Shown here in pieces: positions 1 through 63,811 of a stretch of 64,000 bases of DNA (positions are counted from its first letter, which is position 1; every line of letters starts with the position of its first letter). A program made the translations under genes and the position numbers. The notes under the pieces were generated by a model, which worked only from the letters and a program-made list of their open reading frames with translations, did no database searches and was not told the origin of the DNA. Source of the DNA: Conus ventricosus (lineage: Eukaryota > Mollusca > Gastropoda > Neogastropoda > Conidae); assembly GCA_018398815.1 (NCBI GenBank), contig CM031607.1, positions 91,620,981 to 91,684,980 on the forward strand, in the 5' to 3' direction.

Positions 1-841
1 AAATGGCTTTAGAATTACATGTTACCGGTATCAAGTAAGCATTGGACATGTAAATTTCTCGCATCACTGCGAATCTACTATAACTCTCTACTTTATGACA
101 GACAGTGTTGACAGATGGTCTGGAAATGCAGTAGAGACTGGTGACTGCTGATCGTGATGTGGAATCGGGGGAACTGAAAGGACGTCTGTAGCATGGATTT
201 AAAAACTTTGAGCTTTGATGGATGTTTTGGGTCATAGACCAAGTTGTGAAACGGTGTCTGAGTAAAGTGAGGGGAAGGGTAGGCGCATTAACAGGAATGG
301 TTTTATTAGGTTTCCACATACTTACTGTCAAGAGTAGCAGTCTTGCGTCATACTCGCTCATACAGACTCGGCAAACTGGCGCACGCTTGGTCACATGTAT
401 ACATGTGCACACGCACACACACGCAGTCATCTGTTTGCATTTTATTGTTAGTATGTGTTATTCCGTGGTGGTATCATTTTAAAGGTCAGTCAATTTTCGC
501 TCCTTTTTGTTTTGTTTTTGTCTTTCATTATTGATATGGCTGATGCATCCTTGTTTGCAAAGAAGAGTTTGAGAATGTTTCGTTTAATTTACATGGTTTG
601 TAATTCCTGCTGTAATCCTGTTCTAGGTCACTTTTGGGAAGAGTGGGGATTGAGAGGATAGGTGGAGTTGTTGATTTACTTGTCAGCTTCACTGGTTTGA
701 CTCCACATTGTCCTGGGCAAATGAGTCATGACTAGGAGGTCGACATGCTGTTGGAGTAGGGGAAGAAGACGAGCAAGAAAAAAAGGAAATTAAAGGAGAC
801 AAATCAGCGACAAAAACTCTTGATCCAAAATGTTACCAAAA
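1..841. other. upstream intron sequence, no gene seen
   Basis: No exon with convincing splice sites and no recognisable protein was found here. Short open frames are low-complexity. The stretch is taken as intron of the ZFC3H1-like gene because that gene enters the window already spliced and in frame at the first exon. Confidence 0.5.
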
Positions 842-1100
842 CAGGGTTCACAGGCTCCTTGAAACTCCTTGAATTCTGACAGCGAATTTCAAGACCTTGA
901 AAACCTTTGAACATCAATAAAATGTGGTTCTGTTGACCAAACCTCCTTGAAAACCTTTGAAAATCAAGCCATCGCTCCAAAAATTTGTAATGTGGCGAAA
1001 AGAAATGGTAGTTTGATTTTTCTGCGTTGAGGCTAATGAAAAATTATTTTAAAACAAATTTTTACGAACATCGTCACGATCCAGGATTGCCGTCTGCTAT

Positions 1101-1164
1101 TACCAAGGAAGGTAATTTGTAACTTCATCAATTTTGATGAAGTTACAAATTATCTCCCTTGGTA
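1101..1164. repeat. 30-bp-arm hairpin inside hAT-type element A
   Basis: Two 30-bp arms (1101-1130 and 1135-1164) are near-perfect reverse complements around a 4-bp loop. The arm sequence also occurs singly in the related element near 8400, so the hairpin probably marks an internal rearrangement of element A. Confidence 0.8.
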
Positions 1165-3137
1165 TTAACTCGCGCGACGATGTTTTAAATTTTTTTTTTT
1201 TTTAAACTAGTTTTTTTTTCTCTTTTTTTTCCTCCAACCAGTCTCTTACACACACTGCATAGACTGTATGTTCTCTTACAAATTAACATATTTTTTTGCT
1301 GATTTTAGTGTTTTGGTGTTTAAGGCAATGTGAGGCAGTAAAATCTAATTTTCAGAATATAGGAAATAAGACATTTTTTGTCATTTGAATTGATACTACT
1401 ATGAGTCCTAACACAAAATATACCAACAAATCAACCTTATTTTTTACCGTTGCCATGGCAACCAAGATAAACATCCGCCATAATTGGATTTTTAAGAAAT
1501 GATTTTACTCAGGTATTATCCATCACAGATCCATGAGTTTTGGCACACATGTACACTATGAGTATCTTTACATTCTAATAGAGAGATATTTTTGATTTTG
1601 TGCAAAATTAATTTTTAATGATTTTTCAGAAAATATTGCCTCAAATTATCAGCGGTATCATGCAATCGACATCATGAAAATAAAAAATAAAACAGATTTT
1701 TAAAAAATCATTCTATAAAAATGTCAATAAGACAACAATGTACAAATGTGCCAAATTTCATTAGATTTGAATAGACAGTTTCTGAGAAATTTTAATACTT
1801 GTACAGCATGCGGAGCAAAAAACAGAACATGAGAAAAACGCAGACAAAAGGAGCACAAACACAGTGACACAGACATGGTTTTACTTACAGACCTGGTTAC
1901 AAGTTTCAGATCCCCCAGCCAGCCCCACAGCACAACACCACACAGTCAGAACTGCCCTGCAGCATAGGCAGGGCCCCCTTCCAGCATCATCAGCTCCTCC
2001 TGTCTCTTCAGTCGGGCAGCTCGAACTGTGTCCCGCCGCTTGTTGGCCTTGTCTCTCTGGAACTTGACGCTGTTCCTCTCCCTCTTCTGCTGCCTGCTTG
2101 CCCCTAGCCTCTTCATGTGAGTTCCTCTTTGAAAACCAAAGAAGCTGGCAGTGTCCTGAGCAGCACTAGGGCCAAAGTTGAACTCACTGATGGCTGTGTA
2201 GACTGCAAACATCACCCGCCGGCGTGAGGCAAACTTGTCCTTGGTACAGCGGGACCAGATCAGGCTGTGCAAGCACTCATTGGAGTTTTGTGTTTTGCCA
2301 GCAACACACCTGCTTAGAAGCTGAGTGTCTGTCAGTCTTTCATAGATGGGTTCCAGGTGCTGGTGCAGTTTACTGTAATTGAGAGGGGTGTGGATGAGCT
2401 TGTCATGGTGACCGGGAACCTGACGTTGAGCCAGAGCAGCCTGATAGAAGCACCAGGAGTCAACACCCACAGGGCACAGTTCATGCTGGGGCTTGCTTTC
2501 AGTAAATAACAGTGTTGAAGAGAAGCCTTGATGGCCTTTTCATTTCTTCAGCACTGCTACTCTTGCGGATGGCACGGTTGTAGTAGATGGTCAGCTTCCG
2601 TATGGCATTCTGTGTTAGATTACCACGGCCACGACCTCCAAGGGTGATACCTTTCTTGCGACAATCCGCCACTAGATTTCGCAAAGCTGAACCAAGCCGC
2701 TTGCTGACGTGATTGATGCATTCTTCCTTCTCTATCTCCACCTCATCACCGTAAGGCTTGATGGCTGTCAGCTCATTGTAGGTCTTGGCATCCCCATCTG
2801 ACAGCAGGACAGTGTATCGCAGTTTGTAGCGTTCCACTGAGCGCCGCCAGATCACACGAGCTGCCTCCACCTCCATCATGCCAGAGGATCCTGTACACAG
2901 ACCTGACTACTGCTACGATTCGGCCGTAGCAACTACGTATTTGAGGGGTCTGCTACGGAGCTACGACGAGCGATAATTTTGCTACGGTTTTTTCAAAGTT
3001 AAAGTCGATCATGGCGTTTTAGTAGATTTTGCGCTTAGTGAGTAGAGCAGTTCCGTTAGACGCGAGTGTTGAGCGGGCTCGGTTTTCCTGTTCCTATCGC
3101 GCATGCGTGCAAGTCATTCAGTCTCTTCGAATCGATA

Positions 3138-3509
3138 ATGGCGGCACTGGCGAGCGAAAGCGATTGTGAGAAGATTTCAACACCTCCACGACCTGGTGAA
3201 AGACGGTGTCTCGAGGGAAGTGAAAGCGGGCCGAGCAAATGTAAACGTAAAAGAGTTCGTGCAGCAGAGCAGACGTTTAGGCAAAGTTACACGGAAGAAT
3301 GGCCATGCATAGTGAAAAGTCATAATGGCGATTCACACTATGCCTACTGTAATTTGTGCAAAGTTCAGATCTCGATGAAACACGGGGGCAGGAATGATGT
3401 CTTCAACCACGTAGAGACGAACAAATACAAATCCAACGGCAGAATTGTGAAACGGAACAAAGCTATTGGATCGTACTTTGGGTGCCAGTACGACCAACAC
3501 ACACTGTGA
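3138..3509 (+). pseudogene. hAT-type transposase N-terminus with BED-like zinc finger, truncated
   Basis: The ATG at 3138 is preferred over the in-frame one at 3066 because the acidic MAALASESD start is typical of these leaders. A basic segment (KCKRKRVR) is followed by EEWPCIV and then YCNLCKVQ, a CxxC pair, with NHVETNKYK where a second His would be expected. The finger therefore has Cys-Cys-His but lacks the last ligand. The frame stops after 123 codons and no catalytic RNase H-like domain or dimerisation region follows. Related hAT proteins run to 600 residues or more, so this is a non-functional fragment carried by element B. Confidence 0.6.
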
Positions 3510-3895
3510 GTGACAAGTGCGGAAACCACCATGATCTAGGCTACACACAAACTTTTTTCTTCACATATTTTCATCTGCACATAGCCTATGCAGTGAATGT
3601 TTGGCTTATCTAGCAAGTCCAAATATCTTTTATCAAATAACGGTCTTCTCTATTATCATACCTAACTCTTATCTGTCTCTGTCTCTGACTCCTGCATCTC
3701 TCTTTTTTTGTCTCTTTCTCTCTCTCTAAGTAAGAATGAGTTTCTATTCATTGTAACATGGTATTTTCTTCTTGGTCCTAATCCTATAGGCCTATGTTTT
3801 AGGTTTGTGCTGGATGAGAATTCATAATCCAATACCAATAAATTAAGTAATGAGCTCAAAATTGAGTTTGTCATAGGCCTATGTTGTAAGGTAGT

Positions 3896-3898
<3 letters not shown>

Positions 3899-3972
<74 letters not shown>

Positions 3973-4008
3973 CTCTCTCTCTCTCTCTCCTCTCTCTCAA
4001 TGAAATGA
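3899..4008. repeat. (CT)n microsatellite
   Basis: About 110 bases of CT repeats with a few interruptions, inside hAT-type element B. Confidence 0.95.
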
Positions 4009-4312
4009 AGGTAGTATTTACTATTATTAAAGCAAAGAAACATAGTTTTTCATTTATGATTAGATAGCAGTAGTTTGAAACGAGCCTGCGGTAGTTTGAA
4101 ACCTGGCCGAGGTAGTGGCTACTGGTTAGAGGGTCTTGCTACTGAAAACAGAAGTCTGTGCTACTGGAAATGGTTTGCTGATGTAGTCAGGTCTGTGTAC
4201 ACATAAAGTTTGATACAATGTTACAGGACTGATATGCCTGTTATCATGTGTGTATGTGTGTGAGTGAATGCATTTTAAAACATAAATGAACAACTTTGCT
4301 TTCATGATTTAC

Positions 4313-4313
<1 letters not shown>

Positions 4314-4377
<64 letters not shown>

Positions 4378-4395
4378 TCACACACACAGTCACAC
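4314..4395. repeat. (AC)n microsatellite
   Basis: Nearly pure AC repeat in the intron of the Kolobok-like transposase. A (GT)n tract at about 4456-4518 on the same strand gives the pair an inverted arrangement. Confidence 0.95.
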
Positions 4396-4479
4396 ACATA
4401 ACTTGACATCAAAACCAAATAAAACAAAAATAAATCTGGAAGACTTTCTTTGATTCTGTGTGTGTGTGCGTGTGTGTGT

Positions 4480-4519
<40 letters not shown>

Positions 4520-6166
4520 TGTTCAAGTAGTTCACACTGCTTTTCAGTTTTCTGTTTGATTTTGTGTTCATAATTTTTTTCAAGCATACTGTCAATACAA
4601 AACTGAGACACTTGAAATAATGCAAAAAAAGGACAAAAAATATAGCTCACCTGTAAAATTCTTGTCACATGTTTCAAGATGTTGAACCACCCATGCAGGA
4701 TACTCCATAGGGTTCTCTGCATACAGTTTTCTTCCCCGTGGATTCACACACTTGACAGTAGGTGCACATGACATGAGCATCAAGACACAGCCCTGTCAGA
4801 AGATCCACCACACAACCTACTCCAATATGAGAACTGTGTCCTCTGGTTAGCCAAGTGCCATCAAAACTAACACTGATGTCAAGCACATCATCAGGGCCAA
4901 GGGGGTGCCGGTATGTTGTGCATGGACTTGCCTCACATACTCTGCTGTGAGTGCAAAGTATCTTTCAAAGTCTTCTAATTTATTGTATAGTTTGCCTGCT
5001 TTCTTGTGAAAAGTTTTGTGGTGCAGTCCTTGGAGATCCAAGCTTTCACAAAATTTGTTGAAAGTTGTTGCTCCCAAACCACACACTAATGCAGAATACA
5101 CAGCTTGCCTGTTGACAGTGTAATCTTTCATCTCTCCACCACCTCTCTCTGCTAAAAAATCTTCTGTGCCCTCTACAGCTTGTTCACAGCTATAACAGTA
5201 CACATATCCGTGCACAGCTAACCCACATGGTTTCTTCCTATCAGTTCTGAAACACAACGTTTCATTTTTGCACTGGGAGCAACTTAGTTTTTTCACAAAT
5301 CTGTCAACACAGCTGAAGTCGACAATCCCTCGCTTCGACGATGTGCTCTCCTCGACACAGTCACCAAAGGCTGATGTAGAGGCACTCTCCAGATTTCTGA
5401 CAGCTTCATATGACTGGTGTTTGAACTGTGTGCGGGTTTTACCACCTAACACAGAATCCTGAACACGTGTTGATGTTGATGGCACTGACGAACACGAAGC
5501 AGTGCTTGTTGAAGGCACTGACGCCGGGTCATGCTCAGGGCCGATTCTCGTCGATCTTCCCCTTTCTTGCGAAGCTTTGCACTGCCTTGCATACGCGAGG
5601 TGGTTTTTTCGCTTCGACTTGCTTTTCTTAGCCGACTGAATAGTAGACTTTTTTACACGAGCCATTTTTTAAACTCTGGTCTTCGATCGAACACGATGTA
5701 AACAACCGCCATTTGCAATCTCGAGGGTGTCACGTGACCCGAATCAACGAATCAGGCGGCTCGTTTCCGCGTCATTCTCCATATAAGGAGAATGTGGTCA
5801 TATGCTAATGATCTAAAACGACTTCCAGTCGGAACTGAGTGGAATTTGGTGGCAAATGCTCTGCTGTATGGTGTAGGGAGACAATCTAGTTTCCTACGAT
5901 GTGTGGCATGACGAGGTTCGGGAAGAAGAAATGCCTGTCACTAGGGTCGGAAAATCATCATTTTGACAAATTTTATGACACAAACGAACGCAAACACGAA
6001 TGGGTTAGGGTTTTAAAAGCATTTTTATTTCAAAATCACATCATTTCAGTGCAATTCAAGTATGGAATATGAAAATAGACACGTTGTAGTTAGTAAAAAT
6101 GTGAAAATCTAAAAATAGCCAAAATGACCCAATTTTGACATATTTCACTGCCGTACATTGCCTTAA

Positions 6167-6716
6167 TGCAAAGAGTCTGGGTTTGTTAATGTTCTAATGT
6201 GTGGTGTACTGGCACACTCTGATAAAAACTGAAAAAAATGGCAGTTTGATTTTTCTGTGTTCTTGTTGATAAAAAGATTATTTAAAAACAAACTTTTTTT
6301 GTTGTTTTCTTTGTACAAAAAAAATTGTTTTAAAATATTTTTTTGTATCAGCCTTAACACAGAAAAATCAAACTGCCATTTTTTTTTTTTTTCAATTTTT
6401 TTACACAAGTATTGTAGGCTTGAAATTTAAAACAACCCACTCCTTGAAAACTCCTTGAATTTTGTTCTTGGGAGTCTGTAGGAACCCTGCAAAAGGGATG
6501 ATGATATTGTCAACTGAAAGAAGGAAAGAATCGGTGAGCTTCGCCACAACAGTAGAGGTTTTAGACAGTGCAAAAATCTGATGGAAGTGTCTGGTTTAAC
6601 ATTTGAACAGTGAAAGATTGAATGTAAATTATTAGTGCACACAAGATCAGAGGTATGTTAACAGCCAGGTGCACATCCGAGTGCTACATTAGCCACAACA
6701 TTTGGACAGATGGAGC
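6167..6716. other. right arm of hAT-type element A and intron
   Basis: Bases 6239-6382 form a long imperfect hairpin: an ATGGCAGTTTGATTTTTC-type arm and its complement lie around an AT-rich centre. The same arm sequence occurs near 1003 and 8305. After the element end at 6490 the sequence is unremarkable intron. Confidence 0.6.
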
Positions 6717-6893
6717 TAGCGTATTAGTTATCGCTTGCGTTCAGCTTGATACTGTACATCATATAATGCCAAATCAGTGTATTAGTTATCGCTTGCATTC
6801 GGCTTGATTTCGTACAGTATATAATGCCAAATCAGTGTAGTAGTTGTCACTTGCATTCAGCTTAATATTGTACTGTGTATAATGCCGAACGTA
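6717..6893. repeat. about 60-bp tandem repeat, 3 copies
   Basis: Three diverged copies of a unit containing TTAGTTATCGCTTGC, GCTTGAT and TATAATGCC follow each other shortly before the first exon. Confidence 0.75.
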
Positions 6894-7016
6894 CGAATCA
6901 GAAAAAGTGACAGAATTTATTTGTTTCCTATGTTTTCCTTTATTTCATCTTGTATTAGTGTATTTTGTGTATACTTTAATTGATTACATTGATGTTGATT
7001 AATGTCTGTGTGGCAG

Positions 7017-60187
<53,171 letters not shown>

Positions 60188-60810
60188 CCTTGAACTTGAC
60201 CTTAGTGACTCCCCGAAAGAGGCAAATGTGATCACCAGACTTGGGTTCAAATCCATGAGAAGATCATGAAAATCCAGCGAGTCCTGCGCAAAGAAGAATA
60301 ATTGTTGTTTTAAACTTGGATCGTCTCAGATTTGTAAATCACAGCATGAAGCTTGCTGTTCTATCTCTGGCAAGTCGTAGTGATGTTCACCATTGACATT
60401 AATATGCGTGGTAGAAAGATTCAGCACAAGCTCTGAATTTACATAAATCAAAGGCATTACACCCCTTTCCACAGGATTCCAACTGAACAAAATGACTAAA
60501 ACTGAAATATTTCTTAATCATATGCTGTCTTTGCAGCTCTCTTATTTAGATCGCTTTTCACTATGGAATGTGGTAAACATTTCTCTACATCTCTGTCAAT
60601 CAAAACGACGTCCAAATTCTCATTTCTAATTGTTCGTAAGATAATGCTGACTGCAAACAGAGGGGTTCTGCGACAGGGTGCCGAGTTGACGAATGGCAGA
60701 TATATGCTGAAGTCGTAAATTGTCTGAAAATCTTAATGAACACACTTACCGCAAATTTATCTGGAAAAAAAAAAGAAAAGAATAAAAAGTGTATTGTTAC
60801 CGAAATGAAA
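60188..60810 (+). other. probable 3'UTR of the ZFC3H1-like gene with poly(A) signal
   Basis: There is no open frame after the stop. AATAAA at 60781 is the first canonical poly(A) signal, followed by a T/G-containing stretch (AGTGTATTGTTACC). The end point is an estimate. Confidence 0.5.
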
Positions 60811-61460
60811 GTGAAAGGAACTGCATTAAATGCGTGGAGGAAAAGGGAAGTTCTAGCTATATGTTTCAATGGAAGATCTTTGCTAAATGATAAAGTGTTT
60901 TACTGAATGAGAGACAACCTGATAAACAGTGCAAGATGAACTATTGATCACCGTGCTGCGCTGCACATCATCCTGACAGTCGGATGGCTTAATGTTTGGA
61001 TAGATCCCTGTACTTTCTGCAGCGGCGCCAGTGCTACAGTACTTGTTACAAGTTTCTGTTTCAGTCGTACATTGATTTGTCCGTCCTTTTCCAAACTTTT
61101 TTTTTCCTGAAATTTTCATCAGAGTGAAATCTAGACATCCCTTCCTCTCATGCAATGAAAAATAACATGTTAACGAAGAATGACTGAAGAAGTAATGTTT
61201 CGTAGTCCATGTTCATCTCGGTATGGAAGATTTACTTGTCAAGAAGCAGATTAATCTTGAACATGAGGAAATCTAGACATGAAAGTGTCTAAATCTTGAC
61301 AGTTTTAAACAGCGCAATCAGCTTAGCTGTTGGTAGCTCCCCCCCCCAAATACTTACTTGGGAAGAAGAACAGGTTGGAAGGGAAAAGTTCCAAGCACTG
61401 GTGATGCTGACCTGATGACCCTTCGTCCATGTACTACAAGCAAAGAGAGACAGACAGAAC

Positions 61461-61583
61461 ATGGGTGTGCCTATGGATGGCCAGACCAGGTACACCATGT
61501 TGTACCTCGAGGAAGACCTGAACTGGCTGCTGACTGAGAAGCGCCGATTCTGCTCCAAGTGCCTTGACCTCTTCTGCGCTTGA
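61461..61583 (+). CDS. coding-like fragment, unidentified
   Basis: The frame MGVPMDGQTRYTMLYLEEDL, then NWLLTEKRRFCSKCLDLFCA, is open upstream to about 61430 and ends in TGA. Codon use (C/G in third positions) and the Cys-x-x-Cys near the end look like real protein. There is no clear acceptor or donor, and I do not recognise the family. It may be an exon of a downstream gene or a relic. Confidence 0.35.
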   Translation: MGVPMDGQTRYTMLYLEEDLNWLLTEKRRFCSKCLDLFCA

Positions 61584-61989
61584 CCTCAGTGTGCCATTGC
61601 CTGGCATGTGTCGGGTACGCAGTGAGTATTGTGTTTCTTTGTGGGCCAGTTAGGGCTCTTCCTTTTCCTGTTCCATGTGCGTTTCATGCTCAAAGTGCCG
61701 TATTCATGTCAGGTATGTTTTGTGTGAACGACCAGTGTGTAATATTCTTTGTGTTCATCTGTGTTCACTTACTTTGTGTGTGTGCATGTGTGTTGTAGAT
61801 TATGTTCTGAGAAAGGAATTTGGAAAATTTCTTTTTCTCTCTTATTAGATTTTGGGGGATAGGGGACGGGTCATTCATTTGGCATTCGATTGTGTTGTGA
61901 TCATGGAACGTCATCCGTATGAATGGAGGATTGTGTGAATGACCTGAGTGTGTGAGGGTTGAGTGTAATGGGGCGGAGATTCGACTTCA

Positions 61990-62274
61990 ATGAACTTGAG
62001 CACCAAAGGCCTACAACAACTAGATTTTACCATGGAGCTGGTCGGGGGATCCTTGGAGGAAAGACACCCAAGGAAGGGAGTGGGTGTTGTCTTGTGCCTG
62101 TCCATCCTCCGGTCGGCAGAGGCGAGGGTGTGGACCATGGAGAAGAGGCGTGCTGCTGGCAGCGTTGTACACTCCCAGTGTGGCGAGGGCGCTCCACAGA
62201 CACCATGGTTTTCCGCTTTCTCCGTCAGCAAGGGGTGCATGACTTGTGATATGGTTGTAGTTATCTGTTGCTAG
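61990..62274 (+). CDS. coding-like fragment, unidentified
   Basis: The frame MNLSTKGLQQLDFTMELVGG.. and VLCLSILRSAEARVWTMEKR, then APQTPWFSAFSVSKGCMTCD, has strong GC-ending codon bias through position 62240 and then turns into intron-like sequence. Overlapping frames on both strands are open too, so strand is not certain. Splice limits were not resolved and no family is recognised. Confidence 0.35.
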   Translation: MNLSTKGLQQLDFTMELVGGSLEERHPRKGVGVVLCLSILRSAEARVWTMEKRRAAGSVVHSQCGEGAPQTPWFSAFSVSKGCMTCDMVVVICC

Positions 62275-62970
62275 TTCCTTTTTTTTTTTTTTATCATACA
62301 GACATCATTTCAGGCCAGTGAAGGGTATTGCTGCCATGTTTGGGGTATTTAACAGGATGTTTGGATGGCTGCTTGATTTTGTATGTGTGGCAGGCTGTTG
62401 CATTTTTTGTCATTAGTTAGTGTCTGGATGAGATTACTTGTGCATGTTCATTTCTTATTCTTCACACAAAGTAATGTGACGATTATGAAAATAGATATGT
62501 TGTAGGTTTTTGTAAAGTCTTCACCATCATAATTGTTGCATATGCTGCATTTGTGGCATTTCTTGTGTGTGTGTGTCAGAGAAAGGGAAAGTTAGAGATG
62601 TGGGAGTGAGGATGAATATTATGGTGTCTTTGACAATTCAGCATTGCTGTGAGCAATAAACGAATGATGATGAGATTGCATTTTTCATATCTTACTTCGT
62701 GGTGATTTCTTTTCATACTGAATTTCATATGGTGGGGGGGGGGGGGGTGTCAGCATACACAGACACACTTCTCTTCACGCCATGTCCCAGCACAGCTTGC
62801 CACTCGAGTGAAACTTTGCCCAGCCCACTAACCTTCAAGGTCTCTAGTTGGTTATGGCACAGTGTCTTTCTTGTACATCTTGTTCTCTCATGACCTAGCT
62901 GTCGATGCCAGCTACTCTCTTTCCAGCACTTTTTTTCCCTCTTTGCTTTCCCCTTGCATTGATCAGTCAG

Positions 62971-63048
62971 CTGAATAAGGAAGGATATGTAATCCAGGTT
63001 GATCCTACCACTGTCCAGGTGGTCATTGATTGGGACGAGATAGGACAG
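62971..63048 (+). CDS. possible exon of an unidentified downstream gene
   Basis: A strong pyrimidine tract and GATCAGTCAG precede a phase-0 stretch of 26 codons, LNKEGYVIQVDPTTVQVVID then WDEIGQ, with GACAG|GTGATT as a weak donor. It looks like a beta-rich segment. It may belong with the two coding-like pieces upstream, but joining them is conjecture. Confidence 0.4.
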
Positions 63049-63439
63049 GTGATTGCCTCTGCTTGAGCCCTTCTCTCGCTAACCCATCCATCCTTACACT
63101 CGCTGATCATTCACCTTCCTCCCCCATCCATCTTTACGCACACAAGTCACTTTATCCCAGTCTCCCCCCGGTACCTTCATGACTTGTCCCTTCGTCAGCA
63201 CACCTTTCTCCATGTCAAACATCCTGCTCTTCCTGAAAGCCTGTATGAAGTGTCTCTCTCTGCACTTTACCTCCCCTCATACATGTATCCCTCCCACATC
63301 TCTCATGAATCGTGACAGTGGTACTTTAGGTGGCAAGCGATAAGGGAAGGAGAAACCTGGAATGGTGGTGGATTTTGTACCATCTTTCTGGTGATGAGTT
63401 CACACCCCCTCACAGTGGGCTTCATTTGACATACACTCT

Positions 63440-63811
63440 CTCGCCTCTACTCCTACCACCCTCATCCCAACTCGCCTCTACTCCTACCACCCTCATCCCA
63501 ACTCGCCTCTACTCCTACCACCCTCGTCCCAACTCGCCTCTACTCCTACCACCCTCATCCCAACTCGCCTCTACTCCTACCACCCTCATCCCAACTCGCC
63601 TCTACTCCTACCACCCTCATCCCAACTCGCCTCTACTCCTACCACCCTCGTCCCAATTCGCCTCTACTCCTACCACCCTCATCCCAACTCGCCTCTACTC
63701 CTACCACCCTCATCCCAACTCGCCTCTACTCCTACCACCCTCATCCCAACTCGCCTCTACTCCTACCACCCTCATCCCAACTCGCCTCTACTCCTACCAC
63801 CCTCATCCCAA
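63440..63811. repeat. 31-bp minisatellite, 12 units
   Basis: The unit CTCGCCTCTACTCCTACCAC + CCTCATCCCAA is repeated with only CTCATCC/CTCGTCC and AACTCG/AATTCG variants. Confidence 0.95.

Larger units (their letters stand above)
2898..4195 (+). mobile_element. hAT-type non-autonomous element B (6-bp TSD)
   Basis: Thirteen-base terminal inverted repeats CAGACCTGACTAC face outward, with TGTACA directly repeated on both sides (2892-2897 and 4196-4201). Repeated GCTAC/GTAGC motifs cluster in both subterminal regions, as expected for transposase binding sites. It encodes only a zinc-finger N-terminus, then a CT microsatellite and AT-rich filler, so it cannot move itself. It lies within the intron of the Kolobok-like transposase, next to the acceptor. 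Confidence 0.75.
1946..5665 (-). pseudogene. Kolobok/Mutator-like transposase, spliced and frameshifted
   Basis: The minus-strand reading starts at 5665 with a Lys/Arg-rich leader. A cysteine pair region (CSQCKNETLC..CYSC) follows, then SFDGTW and HSSHIGVG, which I take as the first catalytic-Asp region. Coding breaks near 4651 at a GTGAGC donor and resumes near 2891 after a TGTACAG acceptor (GSSGMMEVEAA). Downstream are LLSDGDAKTYN, the second acidic region, then ECINHV, GVDSWCFYQ and KTQNSNECLHSLIW, which may hold the third acidic residue. Frameshifts near 4890, 4735 and 2480-2500 make it inactive. The C-terminus is a basic, coiled-coil-like tail. Family resemblance is from memory of molluscan proteins; the exact superfamily name (Kolobok or Mutator) is less certain than the fold. 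Confidence 0.75.
1324..6162 (-). mobile_element. Kolobok/Mutator-like DNA transposon with TTAA target duplication
   Basis: Terminal inverted repeats start GGCAATGT..GGCAGT on the left and match the complement of the right end over about 23 bases with a few mismatches. TTAA lies immediately outside both ends (1320-1323 and 6163-6166). A TTAA duplication is typical of Kolobok and piggyBac; the encoded protein is not piggyBac and resembles molluscan proteins annotated as Mutator-like transposase. The element sits inside hAT-type element A and contains a further insertion at 2898-4195. Without that insertion it would be about 3.5 kb. Confidence 0.75.
842..6490. mobile_element. hAT-type element A (5-bp TSD), split by a Kolobok-like insertion
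   Basis: Ends are CAGGGTTC on the left and its complement GAACCCTG on the right, with CAAAA on both outer sides as a 5-bp target duplication. Both arms carry CTCCTTGAA-type subterminal sequence shared with the element at 8149-15553, which encodes a hAT-like zinc-finger N-terminus. Element A keeps no coding sequence of its own: the two arms (842-1319 and 6167-6490) flank the Kolobok-like insertion. TIR and TSD are seen; assignment to a hAT lineage rests on the related copy. Confidence 0.7.

Noticed and set aside
1724..2067. Short frames at the edge of the Kolobok-like element
   Set aside because: They overlap the element's non-coding end or the opposite strand of its transposase.
60225..60265. 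tRNA B-box-like GGGTTCAAATCC
   Set aside because: No matching A box or cloverleaf around it; it lies in the 3'UTR.
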